Source: an uncultured Rivibacter sp.
GTDB lineage: Bacteria > Pseudomonadota > Gammaproteobacteria > Burkholderiales > Burkholderiaceae
Direction: 5' to 3'
DNA: 64,000 nt
Assembly (NCBI GenBank): GCA_946480925.1
Contig: CAMLLU010000013.1
Span: forward strand, 1 to 64,000
Positions 26,247 through 35,118 of the stretch are shown one piece after another; the stretch's first letter is position 1, and each line of letters begins with the position of its first letter. Position numbers and translations under genes: made by a program. The notes beneath the pieces were generated by a model that saw only the letters and a program-made list of their open reading frames with translations, was not told the DNA's origin and did no database searches.

Positions 26247-26348
26247 ATGCGCACCTACGACAAGCTGATCGCCACGATTCCCGCCCGCCGGAGCGTGGAT
26301 TCCGTGCGCTCGCGCTCCGGCGAACGCCCGCGCATTCGACGACGCTAA
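26247..26348 (+). CDS. Second mini-ORF in the EF-G leader
   Basis: A 33-codon ORF starting MRTYDKLIATIPARRSVD and ending in an Arg-rich tail, preceded by TGAGG nine bases upstream. It begins just after the intrinsic terminator, so it would be translated only on read-through transcripts. Its KLIATI segment echoes the first leader peptide (VIKATIAT). A further hairpin follows immediately. Either a regulatory ORF or chance; codon use is compatible with coding. Confidence 0.35.
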   Translation: MRTYDKLIATIPARRSVDSVRSRSGERPRIRRR

Positions 26349-26349
26349 A

Positions 26350-26376
26350 GCCCGTCAGGCGAATCGGCCTGAGGGC
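26350..26376 (+). promoter_or_regulatory. Hairpin between the second mini-ORF and the EF-G paralogue
   Basis: GCCC-G-TCAGGC pairs with GCCTGA-GGGC (10 bp with one bulged G, 6-base loop), 35 bases ahead of the start codon at 26412. The stop of the second mini-ORF adjoins its 5' side, so translation of that ORF would melt it. There is no T-run, so a translational role is more likely than termination. Confidence 0.4.
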
Positions 26377-26411
26377 AGCGTCCTGTCCTCAAGCCCAAAG
26401 AAAGATTCGCC

Positions 26412-28445
26412 ATGAACTCGAACTTCAGAAAACTGCGCAACATCGGCGTCATTGCTCACGTGGACGCCGGCAAGACCACGACCACCGAACGCATCCTGTT
26501 CTACACGGGCGAAAGCCATCGCATCGGCGAAGTGCACGAAGGCACGACGCGCATGGACTTCGACCCGCAGGAGCGCCGGCGCGGCATCACCATCAACAGC
26601 GCGGCGACCACGGTGCACTGGCAGGGCACGCAGATCAACCTGATCGACACGCCCGGCCACATCGACTTCAACATCGAGGTGAACCGTTCGCTGCGCGTGC
26701 TCGACGGTGCCGTGGTGGTGTTCGACGGCGTGGCCGGCGTGGAGCCGCAGACCGAGACCAACTGGCGCCTGGCCGACAAGTACCGCGTGCCCCGCATCGC
26801 CTTCATCAACAAGCTCGACCGCGTGGGCGCGGACTTCGCACGCGTGGTGGCCATGATGGAAGAGCGGCTCGGCACGACCGTGGTGCCGCTGCAGCTGCCC
26901 ATCGGCTCGGAAGGCAGCTTCCGCGGCGTGGTCGACCTGTTGACGCTGCGTGCGTTGCTGTGGGACCGCGACGACGCGCGTGAGCCGTACCGCGAGACCG
27001 ACGTGCCGGCCGAGCTGCTGGAGGCTGCACACCGCCAGCGCAACCGCCTGGTGGAAGCCGTGGTCGAGCAGGACGAACGCGCGCTGCGCGCCTACCTCGA
27101 CGGCGCGCCGCTGGATGCCGCGCTGCTACGCGAGTGCATCCGCCGCGGCACGCTGTCGGGGGCGTTCGTGCCCGCGCTGGCCGGCTCAGCCTTCAGGAAC
27201 CGAGGCGTGGAGCCCTTGCTCGATGCGGTGGTGGCCTACCTGCCTTCGCCCGAGGAAGTGCGCCGTGCCGAAGACGAGCCTGTGTCAGACCCCGAGGGGC
27301 CGCTGGCCGCGCTCGCCTTCAAGGTGGTGGCCGACGACCACGGCTCGATGGTGTTCGTGCGCGTGTACCGCGGGCGGCTGCGCCGTGGCGACACCGTGCT
27401 CAATGCGAGCACGGGTCGCAACGAGCGTGTTGCGCGGCTGTATGAAGTGCATGCCGACCAGCGCGTCGAGGTCGACGAACTGCAGTCGGGCGACATCGCG
27501 GCCGTCGTCGGGCTGAAGGACACGCTGACCGGGCACACGCTGTGCGACCCGGTGCACGTGCTGCAGCTCGAAGACATCAGCGTGCCCGAGCCGGTGATCG
27601 ACGTGGCGGTGGAGCCGCGCACGCGCTCCGATGCCCAGGCCCTGTCGAAGGCGCTGCAGTCGCTGCTGCGTGAAGACCCGAGCCTGCGCATGCGGCAGGA
27701 CGCCGAGTCCGGTCAGACCCTGCTCTCCGGCATGGGCGAGCTGCAGCTCGAGGTTTCCATCGAGAAGCTGCGCACGCGCCATGGCGTGGAAGTGCAGGTC
27801 GGCCGGCCGCAGGTGGCCTATCGCGAGACCCTCACGCAGTCTGTGGAAGTGCACCACGTGCACAAGAAGCAGACCGGCGGCCCCGGGCAGTTCGCCGAGG
27901 TGAGGCTGCGCTTCGAGCCGCTGGCCCGCGGCGAAGGCGTGCGCTTCGACAGCCAGGTCGTCGGCGGTGCCGTCCCCCGCGAGTTCATTCCCGCGGTGGA
28001 GCAGGGCGTGCGCCGCGCGGCGCAGTCCGGCGTGGTGGGCGGCTTCGCGTGCGTGGACTTCCAGGCCACCTTGCTGGACGGCAGCTTCCACGAGCGCGAC
28101 TCGTCGGCCATGGCCTTCGAGCTGGCCGCCGCGGCCGCGGCACGCGAGGCGTTCGCCAAGGCAAAGCCGCAGCTGCTCGAGCCGGTGATGGCGGTGGAAG
28201 TCGTCACACCGGTGGAGCACCTGGGCGACGTCATCGGCGACCTGCATCGCCGGCGTGGCGCGGTGCGCGGCCAGCAGCCGCGCGGCAACGCCACGGTGGT
28301 CGAGGCCCGCGTGCCGCTGAAGGAGATGTTCGGCTACATCGGCAGCCTGCGTGCCCTGTCTTCAGGCCGCGCACAGTACGCGATGCAGTTCGACCACTAC
28401 GCCGCGGCGCCGGCGGGCGTGGTGGCTGAAGTGGCGCTCGGCTGA
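26412..28445 (+). CDS. fusA: Elongation factor G paralogue (EF-G2 type)
   Basis: A 677-residue translational GTPase of the EF-G family. G1 is [11 protein letters not shown] (residues 15-25), switch I is [12 protein letters not shown]3 is DTPGHIDF, G4 is NKLDR. Domains II to V follow with EF-G hallmarks ([14 protein letters not shown] at the domain IV start, and [13 protein letters not shown] near the end). At 677 residues it is slightly shorter than housekeeping EF-G, and switch I differs from the usual MEQEQERGITI. It stands alone rather than in the str operon (rpsL-rpsG-fusA-tuf), so it is likely a second copy with a specialised role such as ribosome recycling, stress translocation or drug protection. 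It is expressed from a complex leader. The Shine-Dalgarno site (AAAGAAAGA) is weak. Confidence 0.9.
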   Translation: MNSNFRKLRNIGVIAHVDAGKTTTTERILFYTGESHRIGEVHEGTTRMDFDPQERRRGITINSAATTVHWQGTQINLIDTPGHIDFNIEVNRSLRVLDGAVVVFDGVAGVEPQTETNWRLADKYRVPRIAFINKLDRVGADFARVVAMMEERLGTTVVPLQLPIGSEGSFRGVVDLLTLRALLWDRDDAREPYRETDVPAELLEAAHRQRNRLVEAVVEQDERALRAYLDGAPLDAALLRECIRRGTLSGAFVPALAGSAFRNRGVEPLLDAVVAYLPSPEEVRRAEDEPVSDPEGPLAALAFKVVADDHGSMVFVRVYRGRLRRGDTVLNASTGRNERVARLYEVHADQRVEVDELQSGDIAAVVGLKDTLTGHTLCDPVHVLQLEDISVPEPVIDVAVEPRTRSDAQALSKALQSLLREDPSLRMRQDAESGQTLLSGMGELQLEVSIEKLRTRHGVEVQVGRPQVAYRETLTQSVEVHHVHKKQTGGPGQFAEVRLRFEPLARGEGVRFDSQVVGGAVPREFIPAVEQGVRRAAQSGVVGGFACVDFQATLLDGSFHERDSSAMAFELAAAAAAREAFAKAKPQLLEPVMAVEVVTPVEHLGDVIGDLHRRRGAVRGQQPRGNATVVEARVPLKEMFGYIGSLRALSSGRAQYAMQFDHYAAAPAGVVAEVALG

Positions 28446-28449
28446 AAAG

Positions 28450-28480
28450 CACGAGGGCGGCCTGCGATGCCGCCCTCGTG
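28450..28480. terminator. Perfect 12-bp hairpin after the EF-G paralogue
   Basis: CACGAGGGCGGC / GCCGCCCTCGTG with a 7-base loop, starting 5 bases after the stop. It lacks a T-run, so termination would be weak or factor-assisted. It covers a GTG at 28478 that could otherwise be taken as the start of the next gene. Confidence 0.6.
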
Positions 28481-28516
28481 CGGTGCATGCACACAATCGA
28501 AAGTTTGGAGAACGAG

Positions 28517-29338
28517 ATGCCAGAACCATTTCAAGAGGGGGCCGCCTCCGGCTCCGCGCTGGAGGCGCATCCCATCGATGCCTCCATCCGCTTGCAGATA
28601 CTGGGCAAGCTGCGCGCGGTGGAGGCCGAGCACGGCGTGCGCGTGCTGTATGCCTGTGAGTCCGGCAGTCGCGGCTGGGGCTTCGCGTCGCCAGACTCGG
28701 ACTACGACGTGCGGTTCATCTTCGTGCGGCCGGCACGCGAATACCTGCGCGTCACACCGGTGCGAGATGTCATCGAGGAAGTACCGGGCCCGGTGTTCGA
28801 CGTCAACGGCTGGGATCTCCGCAAGGCGCTGCAGTTGCTGGCGAAGGGCAATGCCACGCTGGTGGAGTGGCTCAGCTCGCCCGTGGTGTATCGGCAGGAC
28901 GACCGCTTCGTGGCGCGGCTGCGCGAAGTGGCCGCTGCGGTGTACCAGCCAGTGCGGTCGTTCCACCACTACTACGCGATGGGGCGTGGCAACTACCGCG
29001 AATACCTGCAGGGCGACCAGGTGCGTGCCAAGAAGTACCTGTATGTCCTGAGGCCGTTGCTCGCGGCGAAATGGGTGCTGGAGCGGCCGGAGGCACCGCC
29101 GATGGCATTCGAGTCGCTCGTCGGCGCTTTGGTCGACGAGCCTGCCGTGCTTCGCGACATCGAAGAACTGCTCGCGCTGAAGCGGCGCAGCACGGAGCAG
29201 GAATGGCTGCCGGCACGACCGATCCTCAACGCATTTCTGGACCGCCTGATGCAAAGCCTGTCCGAAGCCCAGCCCGATGTCGGCGAGCCGGCGATGCACC
29301 TGCTCGATGAGTTGTTGTGCGAGACGGTGCTCGGTTGA
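28517..29338 (+). CDS. Predicted nucleotidyltransferase (COG3541/YcgL-like)
   Basis: A 273-residue cytoplasmic protein with the minimal nucleotidyltransferase signature ESGSRGWGFASPDSDYDVRFIF (G-S followed by D-x-D), which coordinates the two metal ions. The C-terminal part (SFHHYYAMGRGNYREYL, KKYLYVLRPLLAAKWVL) is the helical domain of the COG3541 family. Homologues are widespread, and some phage and bacterial members modify RNA or other targets, but the substrate here is unknown. The start at 28517 is chosen because TTGGAG lies just upstream; a GTG at 28478 lies inside the hairpin that ends the previous transcript. It faces the LysR gene tail to tail with only 3 bases between stops. Confidence 0.82.
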   Translation: MPEPFQEGAASGSALEAHPIDASIRLQILGKLRAVEAEHGVRVLYACESGSRGWGFASPDSDYDVRFIFVRPAREYLRVTPVRDVIEEVPGPVFDVNGWDLRKALQLLAKGNATLVEWLSSPVVYRQDDRFVARLREVAAAVYQPVRSFHHYYAMGRGNYREYLQGDQVRAKKYLYVLRPLLAAKWVLERPEAPPMAFESLVGALVDEPAVLRDIEELLALKRRSTEQEWLPARPILNAFLDRLMQSLSEAQPDVGEPAMHLLDELLCETVLG

Positions 29339-29341
29339 GCT

Positions 29342-30232
29342 TCACGCCGCCCCACCACCCACCAGCCGCTGAAGCAGCGCCGCCGTGCGCTCCTTCAACG
29401 GCGTCGAACGCTTCTGCGCCGGGCTCACCAGGCACAGCGTGGTCTTGATCTCCGGCCGCACGAAGGGCGTGACGACCAGGCGCTTGGGGCGGGGGAAGAG
29501 GCGGATCGCGTCTTCACCCAGCGCGGCGTGCCCGATGCCGGCGCTCACGAGGTCCAGGATCGCCGGCACGCTGGAGACTTCCCACTCCACCTGCAGCGGC
29601 ACGCCGGCCATGGCGGCCGCTTGTTCCATCAGCTTGCGGAAGATCTGGCCGCGCTCGGGCATCACCAACGGACGGCCGGCGAGGTGCTTCAAGGTCACCG
29701 GGCCGGCGGGGGCCTGGTCGGCCGGGCTCACGAGGCACAGCCGCTCTTCGCGCAGCGGCTGGATCTCGAGCGTGGGCAGTGGCTCGGGGTTGTAGACGAG
29801 CCCGAGATCGGCGCGCCCCGAGGCCAGCCACTCGGTGATGTGCACCGAGAACCCTTCGACGAGGGCCAGCCGCGCCTGCGGCATCTCTTCGCGGAAGGCG
29901 CGGATGAGCGGCAGCGTGTGCAGCCGCGCCAGCGTGGGCGGCATGGCAATCGAGATGTGGCCGGTCGGCTCGTCGCGCTGGGCCACCAGGTCTTCCTTGG
30001 CACGCGCCACGAGGTGCAGGATGTTGTGGCAGTGCTCCAGCAGGCGGCGGCCCGCCTCGGTGGGCACCACGCCGCGGCCGTGGCGCAGCAGCAGCGGCTC
30101 GCGCAGCTCCACCTCCAATGCGCGCACCTGGCGGCTCAGCGCCGGCTGCGCCACGCCCAGCACCAGCGCGGCCTTGCTGAAGCTGCCGTGCTCGGCCACG
30201 TGCACGAAGGTTTCGATCTGGTTCAGGTTCAT
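29342..30232 (-). CDS. LysR-family transcriptional regulator
   Basis: A 296-residue LysR-type regulator. The N-terminal winged HTH is clear (MNLNQIETFVHVAEHGSFSK, AALVLGVAQPALSRQVRALE, LLLRHGRGVVPTEAGRRLL). The C-terminal effector-binding domain contains GHISIAMPP, ADLGLVYNPE and VSAGIGHAALGED. LysR proteins often control divergent genes and respond to aromatic or organic acids. The closest divergent gene is the DUF3500 lipoprotein at 30411, and the aromatic-acid cluster starts 3 kb further on, so it may control either. In the 178-base intergenic region TGATC and GATCA half-sites about 20 bases apart (around 30274-30300) could form a T-N11-A-type site, but this is weak. Confidence 0.88.
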   Translation of the reverse strand: MNLNQIETFVHVAEHGSFSKAALVLGVAQPALSRQVRALEVELREPLLLRHGRGVVPTEAGRRLLEHCHNILHLVARAKEDLVAQRDEPTGHISIAMPPTLARLHTLPLIRAFREEMPQARLALVEGFSVHITEWLASGRADLGLVYNPEPLPTLEIQPLREERLCLVSPADQAPAGPVTLKHLAGRPLVMPERGQIFRKLMEQAAAMAGVPLQVEWEVSSVPAILDLVSAGIGHAALGEDAIRLFPRPKRLVVTPFVRPEIKTTLCLVSPAQKRSTPLKERTAALLQRLVGGGAA

Positions 30233-30410
30233 GGGTCGATCTTGTCACGGGGTGTTGCGTGGCGATAACCAGACTTGATCGCGCCGGTGCCATGGTGATC
30301 ACGTAGACAAGAACTGGCTATATCCGCGCAAAGGCCGTCGTCGATAGTTCCTTGCGCCGGCACGGCACCGTGCCGGCTTCCTTGTCACAACACCCAGCAA
30401 GAGGTCCATC

Positions 30411-31784
30411 TTGAGAGCAATCACAGGGTTCATCGGCGCGGCGCTGATCACCGCCACGGCCTTTTTCGTCGGTTGCGGTGGAGGCGACGACAGTTCCAGC
30501 TCGAGCACCAGCTCCAGCAGCAGCTCCTCGTCGTCGTCTTCGGCGCCAACCATCACCACCCAGCCGGCTTCGCAGTCGGTGAGCGTGGGCTCGAGCGTCA
30601 CCTTCAGCGTGGTGGCCACGGGCACCGGCACGCTCAGCTACCAATGGCGCAAGGATGGCAGCTCCATCTCGAGTGCCACGTCGAGCAGCTACACCATCGC
30701 CTCGGTGGCCACTTCCGACGCCGGCAGCTACGACGTGGTGGTGACCGACTCGGTGGGTTCCACCACCAGCAGCGCCGCCACGTTGACGGTGAGCTCCACG
30801 AGCAGCAGCTCGACGCTGAGCACCGACGCCTACAACGCCGCGCTGACCTTCTACAACACGCTCAGCAGCTCGCAGCAGTCCACGGTGCAGCTCACGTGGA
30901 GCCTGGACACGGCACGCAAGTGGTCCAACCTGCCGGCCTCGATGGTCGCCCGCAACGGCGTCTCGTGGGGCAGCCTCAGCACCGCGCAGCAGACCGCGGC
31001 GCGCACGCTGATCTCCACCGCGCTGGGCTCCACCGGCAACACGCTGCACATCGGCATGCAGGCGGCTGACGACGCGCTCGTGAGCAGCTATGGCGCCAGC
31101 AGCGCGACCTACGGCAACGGCTACTACTACATCGCCTTCATCGGCACGCCGTCGACCAGCGACTTCTGGATGCTGCAGCTCACCGGCCACCACCTCACCT
31201 TCAACATCGCGTTCAACGGCAGTTACAAGTCGCCCACGCCGCTGTTCCTGGGGGTGGAGCCGAAGGGTTCGTTCACGCTCAACGGCACCACCTACGACCC
31301 GATGGAGGCCCAGCGCACCGCGGTGTCGAACCTCGGCGCCGCGCTCACCGCCTACTCGGGCGCCAAGCTCTCGGGCACCTACAGCGACCTGCTGTTCGGC
31401 GCCAACGGCTCCGGCGGCATCGACGGCAGCTGCCCGCGCAGCTACTCGGGTGTTACCGAGCACGGCCTGCTCTACAGCAGCCTGTCGTCCACCGACCAGG
31501 CATTGGTGCAGGCGGCGATCAAGGCCTACGTCAACACGCAAGCCACCGAATACGCCGACGAACTGCTCAGCGCCTACCTCAGCGACTCGGCGCTGGCCGA
31601 GACCTACGTGGCCTACACGGGCTCGGGCACCGTCACCACCAACGGCAACTACTTCCGCATCGAAGGGCCGCGTGTGTGGATCGAGTTCTCGGTGCAGCGC
31701 GGCGTGATCATCAGCAGCGACATCCACTACCACACGATCTGGCGCGACAAGTACGGCGACTACGGTGGCAAGTGCATCAGCTGA
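30411..31784 (+). CDS. DUF3500 lipoprotein with Ig-like domain and polyserine linker
   Basis: A 457-residue exported lipoprotein. The signal peptide ends in a lipobox (FFVGCGGGDD), followed by a nearly pure Ser linker of about 18 residues. Then comes an Ig-like domain (ITTQPASQSVSVGSSVTFSV, SYQWRKDGSSI, DAGSYDVVVTD) and a DUF3500 domain from about residue 145: WSNLPASMVARNGVSWGSLS, LQLTGHHLTFNIAFNG, and PLFLGVEPKGSF. The final HYHTIWRDKYGDYGG may carry a functional His pair. DUF3500 has no known activity. The start is a TTG at 30411, supported by AAGAGG six bases upstream and because the signal peptide begins there. The HupE gene follows within 10 bases, so the two are probably co-transcribed. 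Confidence 0.87.
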   Translation: MRAITGFIGAALITATAFFVGCGGGDDSSSSSTSSSSSSSSSSSAPTITTQPASQSVSVGSSVTFSVVATGTGTLSYQWRKDGSSISSATSSSYTIASVATSDAGSYDVVVTDSVGSTTSSAATLTVSSTSSSSTLSTDAYNAALTFYNTLSSSQQSTVQLTWSLDTARKWSNLPASMVARNGVSWGSLSTAQQTAARTLISTALGSTGNTLHIGMQAADDALVSSYGASSATYGNGYYYIAFIGTPSTSDFWMLQLTGHHLTFNIAFNGSYKSPTPLFLGVEPKGSFTLNGTTYDPMEAQRTAVSNLGAALTAYSGAKLSGTYSDLLFGANGSGGIDGSCPRSYSGVTEHGLLYSSLSSTDQALVQAAIKAYVNTQATEYADELLSAYLSDSALAETYVAYTGSGTVTTNGNYFRIEGPRVWIEFSVQRGVIISSDIHYHTIWRDKYGDYGGKCIS

Positions 31785-31791
31785 AGCCGGC

Positions 31792-33075
31792 ATGCGGCAT
31801 TCCGTGCGCGCCGCGCTGATCGCCCTGCTGGGCGCGTTGTGGGCCGTGCTCGCCGCGGCCCACCCCATGCCGGAGAGCCGGGTGTGGATCGACACCACGC
31901 CCACCGGCGTGAAGCTCAGCTTGCAGCTGCCGCTGAACCGGCTCGAGTTCGGCTTCGGCCAGCCGCTGGCAGACGACCCCGGCACGGTGCTCGCGAAGCA
32001 CGGGCCGGCGCTCGAGGCCTACCTGCTGCAGCACGTGGGCGCGTACGGTGCCGACGGCGTGCCGTGGCAGGCCGGCCGCCCGCGGCTGGCGGTGGTGGGC
32101 AACGATGCATCGGCCGAGCTCGAAGCGCAGGTCGAGCTGGACGCGCCTGCCGGGGTGAACCCGCGCTCGTCGTCCAAGCTGCGCTACGACGTCATCACGC
32201 ACGAAGTGCGCACGCACCGCGTGCTGGTCTTCCTGCGCAACGACTGGGCCGGCGGCTTCGTCGGCCAGGCACCGTTGCCGCTGGGCGAGCTCAGCCATGG
32301 CCATGACAGCGTGGCCATCGCGCTGGAGGCTGCGCACGCGGGCTCCAGCGTGTTGCGCCTGCTGGCCGACGGTGTGCTGCACATCGCCGAAGGCACGGAC
32401 CACCTGCTGTTCCTGCTGATGCTGCTCGTGGTGTCGCCGCTGGTGGTGCGCAAGCGCCGCTGGAGCGAGGTGCGGCCCGTGAAGCAGGCGTTGCAGCACA
32501 CGGCGCTGGTCGTCACGGCCTTCACGGCGGGGCACAGCGTCACGCTGGTGCTGGGCAGCACCGGGCTGCTCAACCTGCCTTCGCAGCCGGTGGAAGTGGC
32601 GGTGGCGGCCACCATTGCCGTGGCGGCCGTGCATGCCTGGCGCCCGCTGTTCGCCAAGGCCGAAGCCTGGATGGCATTGGCTTTCGGCCTGGTGCACGGC
32701 ATGGCGTTTTCGGCGAGCCTCTCGGGCGCAGGCCTCACACCGTGGCAGCACGCGCAGGCGCTGCTCGCGTTCAACCTCGGCATCGAAGCCATGCAACTGG
32801 CCGCGGTGGTGGCGGTGATGCCGCCGCTGTTGATGCTCAGCCGCGCCAGCCCCGCGTTCTATGCCGCGCTGCGGCGCGTGGTGTCGGCCGCTGCTGGCGT
32901 GCTGGCCCTGGTGTGGATCGCAGAACGCCTGGGGCTTCCGGCCGCGGGCGGGTGGGGCGAGCGCATCGACGAAGCGAGCGGGGCGGCCACCGCCCTGGTG
33001 CCCGTGCTGCTGTGGCTGGCTGCACTGGCCCTGCATGGCCGGCGCCAGCGGCGAGGCGATGCACCGGCCGCATGA
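31792..33075 (+). CDS. HupE/UreJ family membrane protein
   Basis: A 427-residue exported and membrane protein. It has a signal peptide (VRAALIALLGALWAVLAAAHP), an extracytoplasmic beta-rich domain to about residue 195, and a C-terminal HupE/UreJ_2 domain of six or so helices starting with VLHIAEGTDHLLFLLMLLVV. Conserved His/Asp positions include HIAEGTDH and AGHSVTLVLG. HupE/UreJ relatives move nickel or cobalt, but this longer two-domain type is uncharacterised and no hydrogenase or urease genes are near. It probably shares a transcript with the DUF3500 lipoprotein. The start at 31792 leaves 7 bases after the previous stop; a GTG at 31765 would overlap it and also fits. Confidence 0.82.
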   Translation: MRHSVRAALIALLGALWAVLAAAHPMPESRVWIDTTPTGVKLSLQLPLNRLEFGFGQPLADDPGTVLAKHGPALEAYLLQHVGAYGADGVPWQAGRPRLAVVGNDASAELEAQVELDAPAGVNPRSSSKLRYDVITHEVRTHRVLVFLRNDWAGGFVGQAPLPLGELSHGHDSVAIALEAAHAGSSVLRLLADGVLHIAEGTDHLLFLLMLLVVSPLVVRKRRWSEVRPVKQALQHTALVVTAFTAGHSVTLVLGSTGLLNLPSQPVEVAVAATIAVAAVHAWRPLFAKAEAWMALAFGLVHGMAFSASLSGAGLTPWQHAQALLAFNLGIEAMQLAAVVAVMPPLLMLSRASPAFYAALRRVVSAAAGVLALVWIAERLGLPAAGGWGERIDEASGAATALVPVLLWLAALALHGRRQRRGDAPAA

Positions 33076-33260
33076 CCGGCAGCCCGATCCTTCAGGCTGC
33101 AGGCTGCTGGCTGCTGGCTGCAGACGGCGCCGACGGCCAACCCGGCGCTTCTTTTTGCCCAAGCCATGCCGAAAGTGAATAGCAGCTAGCGGCTGCCAGA
33201 GCTTGTTTGATGTGGCTCGCGTTCACAGAATCGCTGGCAGGCAGTACCCGAGCAGCTCTC

Positions 33261-33950
33261 ATGACTTCCCGCATCACCGGCATTTCCTCGATGGCCACGC
33301 GCCAGATCCTGGCCGAGCTGGCCGATGAATGGCAAAGGCAGGGGCGCGGCACCGCGGCGTTCGAATCGGTGGGCGGGGTGGATGCGGCCAGGCGTGTGCA
33401 CGACGGCGAGGTGTTCGACGTCGTGGTGCTCGCCGCCGACGCGATCGACAAGCTCGCCGCCGCAGGCCGCATCGTGGCCGGCAGCCAGGTGGGCCTTGCC
33501 CGTTCCGGCGTCGCGATCGCGGTGCGCGAAGGTGCGCCGCGGCCAACCATCGACACGGAAGCCGCGTTGCGCGAGGCAGTGCTGGCCGCGCGGTCGGTGG
33601 GTTATTCCACGGGCCCCAGCGGCACGGCCTTGTTGAAGCTGTTCGAGCGCTGGGGCATTGCGCAAGCCGCTCGCCCGCGCCTCGTGCAGGCGCAGCCCGG
33701 CGTGCCGGTGGGCGAGCTGGTGGCCAGCGGCGACGTGGAACTCGGCTTCCAGCAGCTCAGCGAGCTGATGCACCTGGCCGGCATCACCGTGCTCGGCCCC
33801 ATGCCGAAAGGCCTGGAGATCGTCACCACTTTCAGCGGCGCGGTGTGTGCCGCTTCGTCACAGCCCGAAGCGGCCCGCGCACTGCTCGACTTCATGCGTT
33901 CACCCGCGGGCGACGCAGCCCGCCGGCGCCACGGTATGCAGGCTGCCTGA
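33261..33950 (+). CDS. ModA-like substrate-binding-domain protein without signal peptide
   Basis: A 229-residue protein of the periplasmic-binding-protein type II superfamily, related to molybdate-binding proteins. Key segments are MTSRITGISSMATRQILAEL, DGEVFDVVVLAADAIDKLA, ARSVGYSTGPSGTALLKLFE and DVELGFQQLSELMHLAGI. It lacks a signal peptide when started at 33261, which is the form usual for members beside aromatic-degradation genes, so it may act in the cytoplasm as a ligand sensor. A GTG or ATG further upstream (33207) would not add a convincing signal sequence. It lies 36 bases ahead of ligJ and is the first gene of the catabolic cluster. Ligand unknown. Confidence 0.8.
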   Translation: MTSRITGISSMATRQILAELADEWQRQGRGTAAFESVGGVDAARRVHDGEVFDVVVLAADAIDKLAAAGRIVAGSQVGLARSGVAIAVREGAPRPTIDTEAALREAVLAARSVGYSTGPSGTALLKLFERWGIAQAARPRLVQAQPGVPVGELVASGDVELGFQQLSELMHLAGITVLGPMPKGLEIVTTFSGAVCAASSQPEAARALLDFMRSPAGDAARRRHGMQAA

Positions 33951-33986
33951 ACGCCAGGCAGCGTTTCCATCACTCCAGGGACCCAC

Positions 33987-35015
33987 ATGATCATCGACGT
34001 CCACGGTCACTACACCACCGCTCCCGCTGCGCTCGGCGCGTGGCGCGACCTGCAGATCGCTGCGCTGAAAGACCCTTCGAAGGCGCCCAGGCCGAGCGAC
34101 CTGAAGATCAGCGACGACGAACTGCGCGAGAGCATCGAGACCAACCAGCTCGCCAAGATGCGCGAGCGCGGCAGCGATCTCACCATCTTCAGCCCGCGTG
34201 CCAGCTTCATGGCGCACCACATCGGCGACTTCGACACCTCGTCTGCCTGGGCCGCCATCTGCAATGAGCTGTGCCATCGCGTGAGCCAGCTCTACCCGCA
34301 GCACTTCGCCGGTGCGGCGATGCTGCCGCAGTCGCCCGGCGTGGACCCGGCCACCTGCATTCCCGAGCTCGAGCGCTGCGTCAAGGAGTACGGCTTCGTC
34401 GGCATCAACCTCAACCCCGACCCTTCGGGCGGCCACTGGACCAGCCCGCCGCTCACCGACCGGCACTGGTACCCGCTGTACGAAAAGATGGTCGAGCTCG
34501 AGATCCCGGCCATGATCCACGTGTCCACGAGCTGCAACGCCTGCTTCCACACCACCGGCGCGCACTACCTCAACGCCGACACCACGGCCTTCATGCAGTG
34601 CCTCACGGGCGACCTGTTCAAGGACTTCCCGACGCTCAAGTTCCTCATCCCGCACGGCGGCGGCGCGGTGCCCTACCACTGGGGGCGCTTCCGCGGCCTC
34701 GCGCAGGAACTGAAGAAGCCGCTGCTCGACGAGCACCTGCTCGACAACGTCTTCTTCGACACCTGCGTGTACCACCAGCCGGGCATCGACCTGCTCACCA
34801 AGGTGATCCCGGTGAAGAACATCCTGTTCGCCTCCGAAATGATCGGCGCGGTGCGCGGCATCGACCCGCTGACGGGGCACCACTACGACGACACCAAGCG
34901 CTACATCGAGGCCACCGCGAACCTGAGCGACGAAGAGCGCTTCCTCGTCTACGAAGGCAATGCGCGCCGCGTGTTCCCGCGGCTCGACGCTGCATTGAAG
35001 GCCCAAGGCCGCTGA
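33987..35015 (+). CDS. ligJ: 4-oxalomesaconate hydratase (amidohydrolase type)
   Basis: A 342-residue amidohydrolase-fold enzyme that adds water to 4-oxalomesaconate, giving 4-carboxy-4-hydroxy-2-oxoadipate in the protocatechuate/gallate 4,5-cleavage pathway. The zinc site motif is DVHGHYTT at the N-terminus. Later ligands lie in MIHVSTSCNACFHTTGAHYL and FLIPHGGGAVPYHWGRFRG, and a conserved acidic loop is FASEMIGAVRGIDPLTG. Length and sequence agree with the LigJ family as I know it. It starts 36 bases after the binding-protein gene and is followed by ligK, the next pathway step, with a 103-base gap that contains an interspersed palindromic repeat. Cytoplasmic; no signal peptide. Confidence 0.92.
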   Translation: MIIDVHGHYTTAPAALGAWRDLQIAALKDPSKAPRPSDLKISDDELRESIETNQLAKMRERGSDLTIFSPRASFMAHHIGDFDTSSAWAAICNELCHRVSQLYPQHFAGAAMLPQSPGVDPATCIPELERCVKEYGFVGINLNPDPSGGHWTSPPLTDRHWYPLYEKMVELEIPAMIHVSTSCNACFHTTGAHYLNADTTAFMQCLTGDLFKDFPTLKFLIPHGGGAVPYHWGRFRGLAQELKKPLLDEHLLDNVFFDTCVYHQPGIDLLTKVIPVKNILFASEMIGAVRGIDPLTGHHYDDTKRYIEATANLSDEERFLVYEGNARRVFPRLDAALKAQGR

Positions 35016-35024
35016 ATGAACCCC

Positions 35025-35089
35025 CAATTCATTCACCGCAGAGACGCAGAGGGCGCAGAGGGAATGCAGTTTTCTCTGCGGTGAAGGTA
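35025..35089. repeat. Interspersed palindromic repeat, copy 1
   Basis: Begins CAATTCATTCACCGCAGAG and ends CTCTGCGGTGAAGG, so the ends are inverted copies (TTCACCGCAGAG / CTCTGCGGTGAA) around a GCAGAG-rich core. A second, longer copy with the same termini lies at 37858-37958. It sits between ligJ and ligK and may fold in the mRNA. Confidence 0.75.
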
Positions 35090-35118
35090 TTCAGAGCGCA
35101 CTGAGGAGAAAAGACACC

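Noticed and set aside
26412..28445. Tet(M)-type ribosome protection protein
   Set aside because: The G-domain ([19 protein letters not shown]) and domain IV follow EF-G, not the Tet(M)/Tet(O) group; a protective role remains only a hypothesis.
28478..28516. GTG start for the nucleotidyltransferase at 28478
   Set aside because: It lies within the hairpin that ends the EF-G transcript, and the ATG at 28517 has a better ribosome site.
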